Positions 23,478 through 33,906 of a stretch of 64,000 nucleotides of DNA are shown piece by piece. Made by a program: the position numbers and the translations under genes. This DNA is from Panonychus citri (Eukaryota > Arthropoda > Arachnida > Trombidiformes > Tetranychidae): NCBI RefSeq assembly GCF_014898815.1, contig NW_026515544.1, positions 372,001-436,000 of the forward strand, in the 5' to 3' direction. Within the stretch, counting starts at the first letter, position 1; each line of letters starts with the position of its first letter. The notes beneath the pieces were generated by a model. That model ran no database searches and was not told where the DNA came from. It saw nothing but the letters and a program-made list of their open reading frames with translations.

Positions 23478-24104
23478 TTAATTTTTGGCCCAATTGTCGT
23501 GTTTGTTTTGTTGTTTCCATGAATCTTTGTTATTCCATGAATCGTGATTCTGTCCGTGGTATGGACCATGTTGGTATTGGTTTTGATATTGGTTTCGGTG
23601 TTGGTTGTAATTGTTGTATTGGTTTGGGTATTGGTTTCCATTGTTCCATGAGCCAACATGATGACGACCATCATGATTGTAACCATCATGGTGATTGTAA
23701 TGGTTTCCCTTGTTTCCTGAGATAATATTAGTGTAACTGTGACCAGAAGGATCAGCACCATTGTAAATGGCATCAGCAGAGTCGATTGAGTCAACAGATG
23801 GTTCGTTTGAGTCCAATTTAACTCGGAATCCACTTTTATCGGCAATATAGTTAACAGTTCGGTGACGACCATCGGCAAGTTTAAGTCCATATGAACCGTG
23901 GACATTACCCCAACCATCACCAGATTCTTGTCGGTAGTTGGATGATCCCCAAGGATCATTGATATCATAACCAAAATTGTATTTTCCACTCACATCTTGG
24001 TTTCGATAAATTTTACTTTGACCTCCGTCACCGTGATTTGTAGCACTAATTGTTGTAGAAAGAGCAACAAGAGCAAAGAAAATGATAGCAACCAATTGAT
24101 TCAT
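23478..24104 (-). CDS. RR-type cuticle protein, copy 1
   Basis: 208 residues, single exon, ATG at 24102-24104. Residues 1-21 are a signal peptide (LVAIIFFALVALSTTISA). Residues about 38-95 carry the Rebers-Riddiford chitin-binding pattern: GKYNFGYDIND, YRQESGDGWGNVHGSYGLKL, then DGRHRTVNYIADKSGF. RR proteins bind chitin in the exoskeleton. The C-terminal half is a His/Asn/Tyr/Gln-rich low-complexity region with repeats of the NQYPNQY and DSWNNK type. It is one of six near-identical copies in this window, divergent from copy 2 across a short shared upstream region. Copies differ mainly in numbers of the short C-terminal repeats. Confidence 0.9.
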   Translation of the reverse strand: MNQLVAIIFFALVALSTTISATNHGDGGQSKIYRNQDVSGKYNFGYDINDPWGSSNYRQESGDGWGNVHGSYGLKLADGRHRTVNYIADKSGFRVKLDSNEPSVDSIDSADAIYNGADPSGHSYTNIISGNKGNHYNHHDGYNHDGRHHVGSWNNGNQYPNQYNNYNQHRNQYQNQYQHGPYHGQNHDSWNNKDSWKQQNKHDNWAKN

Positions 24105-24207
24105 TGTTGTAATAGAAAAGTTTTAAATGTTTTCGTTTAGTTGTTGTTGTTGTTGTTTTCGTTATTGGTTTGGACAGTTGAATGATAATTTCTCGAAAAT
24201 CCTTTCA

Positions 24208-24216
24208 TTTTATATA
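24208..24216 (-). promoter_or_regulatory. TATA box of cuticle copy 1
   Basis: TATATAAAA on the minus strand about 100 bp before the start codon. A TCATTCAACTG motif lies about 30 bp downstream, the usual distance to an initiator. The element is conserved in all six copies. Confidence 0.65.
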
Positions 24217-24232
24217 GTAGACGAAAAGTGAA

Positions 24233-24450
24233 AATATTAATTTTAGAATATCTCAAATACTAATCGAGGGAAATTAGTAACGCGTCTGACACAAAATTAA
24301 CTGCAGTTAAGATAAGATCGTGGTAAAAGATCGCGAAAAGTTCATCATGATAATTGTCACAAGACTCGTAACATGATTTTAATGCTTTAAACTTGTACAA
24401 GTTTTTTCACCAAAGAGAAACTTTAAAATTACCAATAATAGTTATCGAGC
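24233..24450. promoter_or_regulatory. Spacer between palindrome arms (divergent promoter)
   Basis: About 220 bp of sequence not shared as an inverted repeat, between the TATA boxes of copies 1 and 2. Any regulatory element here could serve both genes. Confidence 0.4.
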
Positions 24451-24461
24451 TTTTCGTCTAC

Positions 24462-24470
24462 TATATAAAA
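24462..24470 (+). promoter_or_regulatory. TATA box of cuticle copy 2
   Basis: TATATAAAA, with TCATTCAACTG at about 24493 as the likely initiator 31 bp downstream and the ATG at 24574. Confidence 0.65.
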
Positions 24471-24573
24471 CGAAAGGATTTTCGAGAAATTATCATTCAA
24501 CTGTCCAAACCAATAACGAAAACAACAACAACAACAACTAAACGAAAACATTTAAAACTTTTCTATTACAACA

Positions 24574-25200
24574 ATGAATCAATTGGTTGCTATCATTTTC
24601 TTTGCTCTTGTTGCCATTTCTACAACAATTAGTGCTACAAATCACGGTGACGGAGGTCAAAGTAAAATTTATCGAAACCAAGATGTGAGTGGAAAATACA
24701 ATTTTGGTTATGATATCAATGATCCTTGGGGATCATCCAACTATCGACAAGAATCTGGTGATGGTTGGGGTAATGTCCACGGTTCATATGGACTTAAACT
24801 TGCCGATGGTCGTCACCGAACTGTTAACTATATTGCCGATAAAAGTGGATTCCGAGTTAAATTGGACTCAAACGAACCATCTGTTGACTCAATCGACTCT
24901 GCTGATGCCATTTACAATGGTGCTGATCCTTCTGGTCACAGTTACACTAATATTATCTCAGGAAACAAGGGAAACCATTACAATCATGATGGTCGTCATC
25001 ATGTTGGCTCATGGAACAATGGAAAACAATACCCAAACCAATACAACAATTACAACCAACACCGAAACCAATATCAAAACCAATACCAACATGGTCCATA
25101 CCACGGACAGAATCACGATTCATGGAATAACAAAGATTCTTGGAATAATAAAGATTCATGGAAACAACAAAACAAACACGACAATTGGGCCAAAAATTAA
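24574..25200 (+). CDS. RR-type cuticle protein, copy 2
   Basis: 208 residues, same signal peptide and RR chitin-binding domain as copy 1. Differences from copy 1 in the tail: the HHDGYN unit is missing after GNHYN, and the DSWNNK unit is present twice. The two changes leave the total length the same. AATAAA follows at about 25319. Divergent partner of copy 1 in the palindrome. Confidence 0.9.
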   Translation: MNQLVAIIFFALVAISTTISATNHGDGGQSKIYRNQDVSGKYNFGYDINDPWGSSNYRQESGDGWGNVHGSYGLKLADGRHRTVNYIADKSGFRVKLDSNEPSVDSIDSADAIYNGADPSGHSYTNIISGNKGNHYNHDGRHHVGSWNNGKQYPNQYNNYNQHRNQYQNQYQHGPYHGQNHDSWNNKDSWNNKDSWKQQNKHDNWAKN

Positions 25201-25563
25201 GACCTTTTTGTTAATAATCTCACTTTCTCCTCCTAAACTCTAACCAATTTCAATCTCTTGTATATTTTGATCGCTCACTTATTATTTAAATCTTAATTTA
25301 TTAATTTAATTCTCGTAGCAATAAAAAACATTCATTTTTTATATATTTTTTCATATCCCAAGGGTGAGTTCTCGAAGGGTTAGTTTTGGTTTTTAACTCA
25401 CAAAGTAATACTATTGGTCAGTTTTACAGGATTAAGACATAGGGATGATATTTAAAGGTGACATTTTCCAGTCCACTGCCATTAATGCTCCGCATTGTAT
25501 TTGAGTTAACTCTTTTCTTTTGTTAAAAGTCAACAATTTTCCTATTCTTTTGTTCAATTTAAA

Positions 25564-26013
25564 ATGGCTACAACTAGATCAACTGATATGTATGCATATG
25601 ATATAAAGGGCATTTTAGGATCTGGATATATTGACCCCAGGCGACGACCTGAAGACTTTCGACTTGTTGTTGAGTACCAGCCGACATTGAATCATCCAAA
25701 AAATGTTCGTTGGGATGGTGACATACCCCATGGTTTGCCGGAAAACTACAAGGAATTGGTTGATTGCGAAAACCTCGAGCATCTTGCGGTGTCCGTTTAC
25801 GATTATCGCTGTCGTTGGTGTAAGCGTCCGAACACTTCTCGCAGCAACCAATATAAACACGAACGACGATGTCGAATTGCAGGAGCACCAGGACATGATT
25901 GCCAAAAAGCGAAATGTGTCCCAAACTGTATTGGCCCAGGTAAATTTTTTCTTATTCCTGATGCTCATAAGGGAAATTTATCAGGAAAGAAGGGTCGACC
26001 GAAAAAAAACTAA
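25564..26013 (+). CDS. Orphan C2HC zinc-finger / AT-hook protein
   Basis: 149 residues in one exon from the ATG at 25564, lying between cuticle copies 2 and 3. I do not recognise the family. The centre has a Cys/His cluster, YRCRWCKRP followed by KHERRC and then HDCQKAKCVPNC, which could bind zinc. The last residues are GKKGRPKK, an AT-hook-like GRP core flanked by basic residues, so a DNA-binding role is possible. The frame is well filled with charged and aromatic residues and has a short pyrimidine-rich leader. Candidate origins are a domesticated transposon gene, a lineage-specific gene, or a transferred gene; nothing in the sequence decides this. No signal peptide or membrane segment is seen. 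Confidence 0.6.
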   Translation: MATTRSTDMYAYDIKGILGSGYIDPRRRPEDFRLVVEYQPTLNHPKNVRWDGDIPHGLPENYKELVDCENLEHLAVSVYDYRCRWCKRPNTSRSNQYKHERRCRIAGAPGHDCQKAKCVPNCIGPGKFFLIPDAHKGNLSGKKGRPKKN

Positions 26014-26091
26014 TTGTAACTTCTTGTTTATTTATCACCATTGCTTTGAATATATAAATTGATTTTTTCTGTAACTTTTACGCTTGTTACT

Positions 26092-26357
26092 AAAGTATGG
26101 GTATTGTACTCAAACTTTTCCGAATCGGAGAAAATAATAGAAATCGGTTAAAATTTAAAAATATGGGTATTAGTACCCAAACTTTTATGAATGGAGAAAA
26201 TAATAGAAATCGGTAAAATTGACACTTTAAAACTCTTAGTACTTTTAGATACTATTAAAAGTATGGAAGAAAATAATAGCAAATTGGTTAAAAATGAAAA
26301 GTATGGGTATTTGGACCCAAACTTTTATGAATGAAAGAAAATAATAGAAAATTGGTT
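26092..26357. repeat. Short tandem repeat, unit about 60-65 bp
   Basis: Three to four imperfect copies of a unit containing ATGGGTATT, ACCCAAACTTTT and GAGAAAATAATAGAAA. Within a unit, GGGTA and TACCC form a small inverted repeat. It lies directly between the orphan zinc-finger gene and the 3' flank of cuticle copy 3. Confidence 0.7.
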
Positions 26358-26535
26358 TACAGGTAATTATTTACAACAATAGAACAATAGAAATGTAAAA
26401 ATGGATGTTTTTTATTGCTACGAGAATTAAATTAATAAATTAAGATTTAAATAATAAGTGAGCGATCAAAATATACAAGAGATTGGAACTGGTTAGGGTT
26501 TAAGAGGAGAAGATGAGATTATTTACAAAAAGGTC

Positions 26536-27174
26536 TTAATTTTTGGCCCAATTGTCGTGTTTGTTTCCTTGTTTCCATGAATCTTTATCATTCCATAAAT
26601 CGTGATTCTGTCCGTGGTATGGACCATGTTGGTATTGGTTTTGATATTGGTTTCGGTGTTGGTTGTAATTGTTGTATTGGTTTGGGTATTGGTTTGGGTA
26701 TTGGTTTCCATTGTTCCATGAGCCAACATGATGACGACCATCATGATTGTAACCATCATGGTGATTGTAATGGTTTCCCTTGTTTCCTGAGATAATATTA
26801 GTGTAACTGTGACCAGAAGGATCAGCACCATTGTAAATGGCATCAGCAGAGTCGATTGAGTCAACAGATGGTTCGTTTGAGTCCAATTTAACTCGGAATC
26901 CACTTTTATCGGCAATATAGTTAACAGTTCGGTGACGACCATCGGCAAGTTTAAGTCCATATGAACCGTGGACATTACCCCAACCATCACCAGATTCTTG
27001 TCGGTAGTTGGATGATCCCCAAGGATCATTGATATCATAACCAAAATTGTATTTTCCACTCACATCTTGGTTTCGATAAATTTTACTCTGACCTCCGTCA
27101 CCGTGATTTGTAGCACTAATTGTTGTAGAAAGAGCAACAAGAGCAAAGAAAAGAATAGCAACGAATTGATACAT
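26536..27174 (-). CDS. RR-type cuticle protein, copy 3
   Basis: 212 residues. Starts MYQF rather than MNQL but is otherwise nearly identical to copies 1 and 2 through signal peptide and RR domain. The tail has one extra NQYP unit, and it reads DLWNDKDSWKQGNK near the end where other copies have DSWNNK units. It is divergent from copy 4, with a truncated F-box gene between them. Confidence 0.9.
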   Translation of the reverse strand: MYQFVAILFFALVALSTTISATNHGDGGQSKIYRNQDVSGKYNFGYDINDPWGSSNYRQESGDGWGNVHGSYGLKLADGRHRTVNYIADKSGFRVKLDSNEPSVDSIDSADAIYNGADPSGHSYTNIISGNKGNHYNHHDGYNHDGRHHVGSWNNGNQYPNQYPNQYNNYNQHRNQYQNQYQHGPYHGQNHDLWNDKDSWKQGNKHDNWAKN

Positions 27175-27279
27175 TTTTCTAACAGAAAAGTTTTAAATGT
27201 TTTCGTTTAGTTGTTGTTGTTGTTGTTCTCGTTGTTAGTTTGGACAGTTGAATGATAATTTTTTTCGAAACTTCTTTCG

Positions 27280-27288
27280 TTTTATATA
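27280..27288 (-). promoter_or_regulatory. TATA box of cuticle copy 3
   Basis: TATATAAAA on the minus strand about 105 bp before the start codon, in the same context as in the other copies. Confidence 0.65.
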
Positions 27289-27538
27289 GTAGACGAAAAG
27301 TGAAAATATTAATTTTAGAATATCTAAAATACTAATCGAGTGAGAATAAGGAACGAGTTAAATGGTATTTACCATAAGATGGAGGTTAAAGATCGAGATA
27401 AGATCATCATGATAATTTTCACATTGCAATTACTCCGAGACTGTTGTTAATACAGTATCAGCAGAATTGAACCTTGGTTATTTGTTACAAGTATTCTGAT
27501 TCTTATTAAATTGAATTATCGAAATTGAGATGATTGAT

Positions 27539-28023
27539 CTAAAAGCTCGGAATATCTTGATGAATAAACTCTTCAATGTTACTATCTCTTTGGTAATTAC
27601 ATCTAATTGGTAGATTGTCCAAGTTAAGGGTAAACAGTAAATGGAAATTAGCAACTCTCACCCTCAAGTTGGGAAAATTATTAATAACATCTTTTTGTTT
27701 GAATAATTCTTTGAGTCCATTGGTAGAACAGTAAAGTTTGAGAGGATCATCACCAAGAGCATTGGAATCATCATAATTATCGACAAACAACAAGTATTTT
27801 ACTTTAACGATTCGAGTTAAAATCGCTGATCTCCACCTGATACAAACTAATAAGATACATAAAAATGCGGAAAAAAATCATTTCAATAAACAAAATGGAA
27901 AAATATTGACAAAATTTTCTTACCTTTAGAGTAGTTGATCAGCTCTTCCAATGTCTTCACAAATTCAAAGACTAAAACCAAACAATCAAGATTCAATTCA
28001 GCAAAACTCACTGTATTTTCCAT
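27539..28023 (-). pseudogene. Truncated F-box/LRR gene copy
   Basis: Exons 27924-28023 and 27539-27846 are near-identical to exons 1 and 2 of the complete F-box gene at 34366-35885, including intron and flanks. The F-box is intact (NLDCLVLVFEFVKTLEELIN, then SKVCIRWR). At the point where exon 2 of the complete gene is spliced (GTGAGA donor), no downstream exons follow, so the frame reads on to a stop at 27539. It could yield at most about 135 residues: an F-box without the LRR part. A short relic of a last-exon LRR follows at about 27560-27630. Confidence 0.75.
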
Positions 28024-28401
28024 TGAATAATACAAATTATCAGAGAAATTATTAAATCACAATAAAGGAAACCACAATTACCAATCATCTGATTAAGAAT
28101 ATGATCTTCTGAAGATCACAAATGATTTTTGAAAAATCAAGAGGCAAACATTGAGTTTGGATTATCCGTTTGGAGGCAAAATAATTTAACGCGCGATTGT
28201 TGAATTAGTTATTCTGATTCTTATAAAGTTGAACTATCGAGATTAAATTGAGATGATTGATTTAATAGGCTTGGAATATCATCGTAACAAGTCTAAATTA
28301 TTATGGATATATATTGCGATCAGAATAATTGGCATTTCATCGATGCAATAAATCAATAACTTCAACTTGAATAGCGATTTTATTCACAAGACTACATGTA
28401 T

Positions 28402-28471
28402 GTTCAACTCTTCAATGTTACTATCTCTTTGGTAATTATTACTTCTAATTGCCAGATTCTCCAAGTTAAGA
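28402..28471 (-). pseudogene. F-box/LRR last-exon relic
   Basis: The minus strand reads LENLAIR followed by SNIEELN, which matches the leucine-rich repeat of the last exons of the F-box genes (FPNLRNLAIRGND). No open gene surrounds it. A sister relic lies at 36360-36428. Confidence 0.5.
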
Positions 28472-28728
28472 AATTTTGACCATATTTTACACAGAGAATT
28501 TCGGTTATGATTGATTGGTGTATTGAGCAGATAAATTATTCAGAATAAAACGGTTTCTCATTTTAACTTTAAGTTTAAATTATGTGAAAATTATCATGAT
28601 GAACTTATCTCGATCTTTAACCTCCATCTTATGGTAAATGCCATTTAACTTGTGTCTAACTCGTTCCTTATTCTCACTCGCTTAGTATTTCAGATATTCT
28701 AAAATTAATATTTTCACTTTTCATCTAC

Positions 28729-28737
28729 TATATAAAA
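28729..28737 (+). promoter_or_regulatory. TATA box of cuticle copy 4
   Basis: TATATAAAA 106 bp before the ATG, followed by TCATTCAACTG at initiator distance. Confidence 0.65.
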
Positions 28738-28842
28738 CGAAAGAAGTTTCGAAAAAAATTATCATTCAACTGTCCAAACTAACAACGAGAACAACAACAA
28801 CAACAACTAAACGAAAACATTTAAAACTTTTCTGTTAGAAAA

Positions 28843-29487
28843 ATGTATCAATTGGTTGCTATTCTTTTCTTTGCTCTTGTTGCCATTTCTACAACAATTA
28901 GTGCTACAAATCACGGTGACGGAGGTCAGAGTAAAATTTATCGAAACCAAGATGTGAGTGGAAAATACAATTTTGGTTATGATATCAATGATCCTTGGGG
29001 ATCATCCAACTACCGACAAGAATCTGGTGATGGTTGGGGTAATGTCCACGGTTCATATGGACTTAAACTTGCCGATGGTCGTCACCGAACTGTTAACTAT
29101 ATTGCCGATAAAAGTGGATTCCGAGTTAAATTGGACTCAAACGAACCATCTGTTGACTCAATCGACTCTGCTGATGCCATTTACAATGGTGCTGATCCTT
29201 CTGGTCACAGTTACACTAATATTATCTCAGGAAACAAGGGAAACCATTACAATCACCATGATGGTTACAATCATGATGGTCGTCATCATGTTGGCTCATG
29301 GAACAATGGAAACCAATACCCAAACCAATACAACAATTACAACCAACACCGAAACCAATATCAAAACCAATACCAACATGGTCCATACCACGGACAGAAT
29401 CACGATTCATGGAATAACAAAGATTCTTGGAATAATAAAGATTCATGGAAACAACAAAACAAACACGACAATTGGGCCAAAAATTAA
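28843..29487 (+). CDS. RR-type cuticle protein, copy 4
   Basis: 214 residues from the ATG at 28843 (MYQL start). Signal peptide and RR domain identical or nearly so to the other copies. The tail has both the HHDGYN unit and two DSWNNK units, making it one of the longest copies. It is the homologue of copy 6 in the distant inverted repeat and of copy 5 in the direct block duplication. Confidence 0.9.
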   Translation: MYQLVAILFFALVAISTTISATNHGDGGQSKIYRNQDVSGKYNFGYDINDPWGSSNYRQESGDGWGNVHGSYGLKLADGRHRTVNYIADKSGFRVKLDSNEPSVDSIDSADAIYNGADPSGHSYTNIISGNKGNHYNHHDGYNHDGRHHVGSWNNGNQYPNQYNNYNQHRNQYQNQYQHGPYHGQNHDSWNNKDSWNNKDSWKQQNKHDNWAKN

Positions 29488-29655
29488 GACCTTTTTGTTA
29501 ATAATCTCACTTTCTCCTCCTAAACTCTAACCAATTTCAATCTCTTGTATATTTTGATCGCTCACTTATTATTTAAATCTTAATTATTAATTTAATTCTC
29601 GTAGCAATAAAAAACATTCATTTTTACATTTCTATTGTCAAACAATAGTACTATT

Positions 29656-30324
29656 AGTTTGCCATCGAAAACTTTTCAGTGTTGCTCATGGTGTTATTAC
29701 TCATTTTTGGACTAGTTTCGATCAAGTGAATTATCTCGTCAGCTTGAAATAAATTCTGTTAATCTTAAAACACTCAAAATTTACTCAGCCTGAGTCTAAA
29801 TTGATGAATTCTATGTTTTGGAAAGACTTTATCATGAAAAGCAGCAATATCGCCATCAAGAAAGTAATTCGAATGACAACATAATGAATGTATAACAGCT
29901 AAGAAATTTGATCAATATTAAATCAACTGTCAAACTTATTCACTCTAGACAACTTTCTGTTGTTAAAGTTCATTCAAATCAACAATTAGGTCAAAGCCAT
30001 TATAAACTTTCATAAACTGAACAGTTTTTAAGTTCAAGATAAAAACAGACCAATTTCATTTCAGCTCAATATTTATTAGGAATAGATCATATTATTTGGT
30101 TGGGTTAGTATGAATATGAATATTTTATTTGAATTGAATATACAGTTTAGTATTATTAATAGATTAAAAATTCTGTTGAAGTAGCTTGCAAATAAACTAT
30201 AACCATATTGTTCTCAACTGCTGAGATAAATTACTCTCGAAGGTAAATCCGTGAGCTTAAGTTTGTTGCTAAGAGAAATTCGTGTTTTTTATTCGAGTAT
30301 GCAAAGTTTGAGCAAAGTTCGAAC
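29656..30324. other. Non-coding flank of cuticle copy 4
   Basis: No coding region supported. Most of it is the downstream part of the inverted repeat shared with 58540-59180. Confidence 0.5.
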
Positions 30325-32022
30325 TTAACGATGATGAGAACTTATCTTGGGCTCTAAAATCAGCGGAAGACTTTGAAAAGTTCTGAAGAAACAATTTTCC
30401 ATGAAATCGAATCCATAACAAATTTTCTCATGACTCTTAATTATTTTAGGCCAAGTTAATGATTCAGCTTTCTTAGAACTATAATAAAATTTAATGGATC
30501 GTTTGTTTCGTTTATTAAAGTCGACCAGATATGAAGCCGATTTTTTCGTAACTTTTCGCGATCCACGAAAATCCAATAGCTTTACATGTGGTAACATATC
30601 CAACAATTTTCTTACATGGTGATCGTTTAGGGTATCGTTTCCTCTGATAGCGAGATTCCTTAAGTTAGGAAATCTACTCAATATTGCTCGTAGAGAATTC
30701 CATTCCTGACCGAGCCCCTAGAGGGATAAAAGACAGAATTAGTGATTATCTCAGATAATCGATAATATTCAACTTGACTCACAGTATTTTGAATAACCAA
30801 ATTTCTCAGGTTGAGGTTTGTCTTGTTCAATGCATTGATCATTTTCGCACGAAAAAATATGTAAGCACTTTCTAAATTTGGGCACGAATCTATTATAGCG
30901 TAACCACATTGGATGGAAGTTCCTATCTCGAGTATTTTCAAATTGGTCAATGGTCGAAGGCAATTGTAAAATGATTCATCTGATAATAGAAATTAAAGAT
31001 TAATCAGTTAGAGTGTTTACAAGATATCCGATAAAGACACTTACTGCTATGGAGCCTCAATAAGTCTTGGAAAATGGAAAAATCTGAACTAATTCCGATT
31101 TCGATGTGAAGTTGTTTCAAATTCATCGGTTTGTTGACCCAATTTAAAGTGTAACAGGCGATTATCTCGATTTTGTCGAGAAATTTACCTGTATTATAAT
31201 CAGGAGTTCCAATTAATCCTTTGATTTCTCTATTCTTCATGAGAAATTCAGATAAATTTCCAGAGAACGAATTTTTCGCACCAATATCAACAATCTAGCA
31301 AATCACATGGATACAATATAAGTATGCAATAGTTAAATTAATCATCTAATCAACTTTAATAGGTTGACTTACACGGAGGTTTCTCAATTCCTTCAGATAT
31401 CTACGACTTGGATAATTCAATAGTCCATCATGAAAAAGGTGAGTCGGATTATCATTAGCTGGGTTCGAGTAAACCATATATTGTGGAGGTGGAAAATATT
31501 TAGAAATCAAACAATCTCTGAAAGAGAAAACAAAAATGATCATAACTTTGCTAATTAAACATAGATTTAGTTGACCACCAACCACTTAAATAATGATAAC
31601 AAAATGTAAAATGATAATCGCCAATAGTGATTAATGAGATTAAGAGGTTAATTAGTGTGAGAAAGACAAACTTAACTGGGAATTAGCGAGTGGTCACCAT
31701 GTGGTCAAAGGTTGGAAAATGAAAAGCGATGTTTCAACTTACTCATTGGGGCGTTCGATGGGTTCTAAGGACAAATACTTTATTTGAGATAATCGATAAA
31801 AAGCTGCGATTCTCCATTTAGAGCAAACTGGTTGGATGAATTTAAGAAACGAAAAGAAAATCGTAATTGAATAGAAAACAGGTCATCGTGAAAATAATGA
31901 GCGTAGAGAAAATAAGAAATTAGAAAACTTTTCTTACCTTTAGAATACACGACTAGATCTTCAAATCGATTCGTATATTGAAAAATGTTCAACAAACAAT
32001 CAAAATTTAATTCTTTTGACAT
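30325..32022 (-). CDS. F-box / leucine-rich repeat protein 1
   Basis: Six exons, 31938-32022, 31743-31827, 31373-31517, 31045-31294, 30783-30979, 30325-30717, all in phase, 384 residues. The N-terminus is an F-box (LNFDCLLNIFQYTNRFEDLV then SKVCSKWR), which binds Skp1 in SCF ubiquitin ligases. The rest has irregular leucine-rich repeats such as LTNLKILEIG, CPNLESAYI, NLRNLVIQN and FPNLRNLAIR, the likely substrate-binding part. A conserved C-terminal block reads DFRGS, then WPKIIKSHEKICYGFDFMENCFFR. Two paralogues follow on the same strand. The substrate is unknown. The large intron 31518-31742 is longer than the others. Confidence 0.8.
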
Positions 32023-32355
32023 AGTTGAGAATCACTGTAAACAATTGGTGTGGAAATTGGTTTAATGTCAGTTGGTCACAAAATGTTAAGAAAATAATTT
32101 AAGTTTTAAGAAAAAAACTTTTAGATGAGAAAGAGACAATTTTTCAAAACGACGAAAATAAGTTGACCGCGCTAATCAAAATCGCTAAAAACAATTGGAA
32201 AAATATAAGAATTTGTATAAACTGAGCTTTCAGCTTCTCGAGAAAAAGTTTAGTTTAAATCGAGTTTTCAACTCATAAATTACTTTAAAAATTAGCAAAC
32301 AGTTTAACCCTTTTAACCCTTTTAACTAAATATATTAGAATAGATTGGCGAATCT

Positions 32356-33906
32356 TCATAAATCAGGATTTTCTTTTGGGTCTAATATTATTGGAAGATT
32401 ATCGAAATATCTGAAGAAACAATGTTTCATGAAATCGAATCCATAACAAACTTTGTCGTGAGTTTTAATTATTTTCGGCCAATCTGACGGTTCATCATCT
32501 TTGCAATTATAATAAATTGTAATTGACGATCGACCAGATTGAGAACAATATTCATTTAAAAAATCAGCTGATTGTTTGGTTATTCCTTTTGAACCACGAA
32601 AATCGATCAATTTTATCGCTGGTAACATGTCCACCAATTCTTCAATGTTAATATCAGCAATTTCATCGTTTTCTCTGATTGCGAGATGTCTCAAGTTAGG
32701 AAATTTGCATAATATTCCTCGTATACAATTCCAGTCATGAGTATATTCCTGAAGAAAAATTCAAAATAAAAAGAAATACGAATCAGTACATTTCCAAATG
32801 GCTTATTCATAAATCGCTCAACTCACCGCAGAGTTTTGAATAACTAAATCGTGTAGATGAAGATTGATTTTAGTCTCATTAACAGAACAAGTTTTAGTTG
32901 CAGATTTGATAAAAGCACTTTCTAGTGATGAACATTGGTCCATAAAAGTATATCCTGAATGGTCACGCGGCATCGCCCTCGAAAAGTCCAATTCCAGAAT
33001 TTTGAGTCGAGGTAATTGCAATGGCGTCGGCTCCATGGAAAGATATGCTAATGCAACTGATACCAAGAAAAAAATCCTTATTAATAATACAGATATACAT
33101 GTGAATCAGTACGATAGTTAATTACTAATTCTCACCACTGTCAAGATTCAATCTCAATAATAATTCCAAATCTGAGTTTATGTAAAAACTTGGAAAATTA
33201 TTCTTAATGTAAAGTTGCTTTAGAGCGACACAACTTGAAATTAGCCGCTTTTGAAACGCAAGGGAAGCGACTCCACGATTAGCTGGACAAGTGTCAGCGG
33301 CAAAGTTAACGGGTGAACCAAAGGCCACTTTAATCGATTCATGGTCCAAGAGTTTGAACAGATCTTTGTAACTCGAAAGACAAAGAGGTCCCAATTCAAG
33401 AATCTGCGAAAGACAAAAAGTCCAAATGGTTAACAAATCAATTGAAAGTTTTCTTAATCAACTTACTCTTAGATTAGGAAGCAATTCTGTTAGATATCCT
33501 TGTCCGGGTGAAACTAAGCTTCCAGAATAATAAAGTCTCATTGAATCAACACTTATCGGAATATTGAAACTTGAAACTGTTATTAGTAAATGATAGCAAT
33601 CAAATAGTTAGTAATTGACAATTAGTTAAATTGTGTCTCTACAAGAATACAAATCAACTTACATAACAAATACTTCACTTGACTGAGTCGATATAAAATT
33701 AAATCTTTCCAACGAGTACAAACTAGAGTAAAATTAGAAAACAGAAAATGATAATTAGCAAATTGTTACACGAAAAAACCAACAAGGAAACAATTAAAGA
33801 TTGAACGGAAAACTAACTTACCTTTGGCCCAATTGATTAAATCTTCAAGTTGATTAGAGTAGTTGAATATTATCATTAAGCAATTATCTGGTAAATGTTT
33901 CGCCAT
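32356..33906 (-). CDS. F-box / leucine-rich repeat protein 2
   Basis: Six exons, 33822-33906, 33663-33722, 33467-33576, 33136-33403, 32827-33056, 32356-32748, phases consistent, 381 residues. F-box at the start (HLPDNCLMIIFNYSNQLEDL, then KVCTRWK). LRR-like segments include LPRLKILELDF, CSSLESAFI, LHDLVIQNSA and FPNLRHLAIREND. The last exon is almost identical to that of protein 3 over KGITK, SADFLNEYCSQSGRSSITIY and WPKIIKTHDKVCYGFDFMKH, although earlier exons differ clearly, which suggests gene conversion. Probably a substrate receptor of an SCF ligase; target unknown. Confidence 0.8.

Larger units (their letters stand above)
23340..24232 (-). repeat. Left arm of cuticle-gene palindrome
   Basis: About 0.9 kb, including the whole cuticle gene 1, its TATA region and its 3' flank. 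It is repeated in inverted orientation at 24451-25343 with only a few differences. The spacer between arms is about 220 bp. Confidence 0.85.
24451..25343 (+). repeat. Right arm of cuticle-gene palindrome
   Basis: Inverted counterpart of 23340-24232, carrying cuticle copy 2. Homology ends at about 25343, just after the AATAAA signal. Confidence 0.85.
27635..29655. repeat. Duplicated F-box + cuticle block, copy A
   Basis: About 2.0 kb containing F-box exons 1-2, the spacer and cuticle copy 4, in the same order and orientation as at 35502-37746. Copy B carries extra segments at about 36220-36310 and 36535-36655, which copy A lacks. Confidence 0.85.
28590..30315 (+). repeat. Left arm of 1.7-kb distant inverted repeat
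   Basis: Cuticle copy 4 with about 250 bp upstream and about 800 bp downstream. It is repeated inverted at 58540-60235 around the frameshifted copy 6. Downstream similarity includes the CAGCAGTTGAG and TTTATTTGCAAGCTACTT stretches on the 58-kb side. Confidence 0.85.

Noticed and set aside
23435..23989. Second long open frame (about 184-193 residues) overlapping each cuticle gene, plus an antisense frame of about 70 residues, present in all copies
   Set aside because: The copies are nearly identical in DNA, so conservation of extra frames means nothing. The frames have odd Met/Thr/Ile-rich composition and no domain, and are by-products of the repetitive CAA/AAT-rich tail.
25574..26062. Three long frames on both strands overlapping the orphan zinc-finger gene
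   Set aside because: They are shadows of the 25564-26013 frame. Only that frame has an ATG in a plausible place, a Cys/His cluster and balanced composition.
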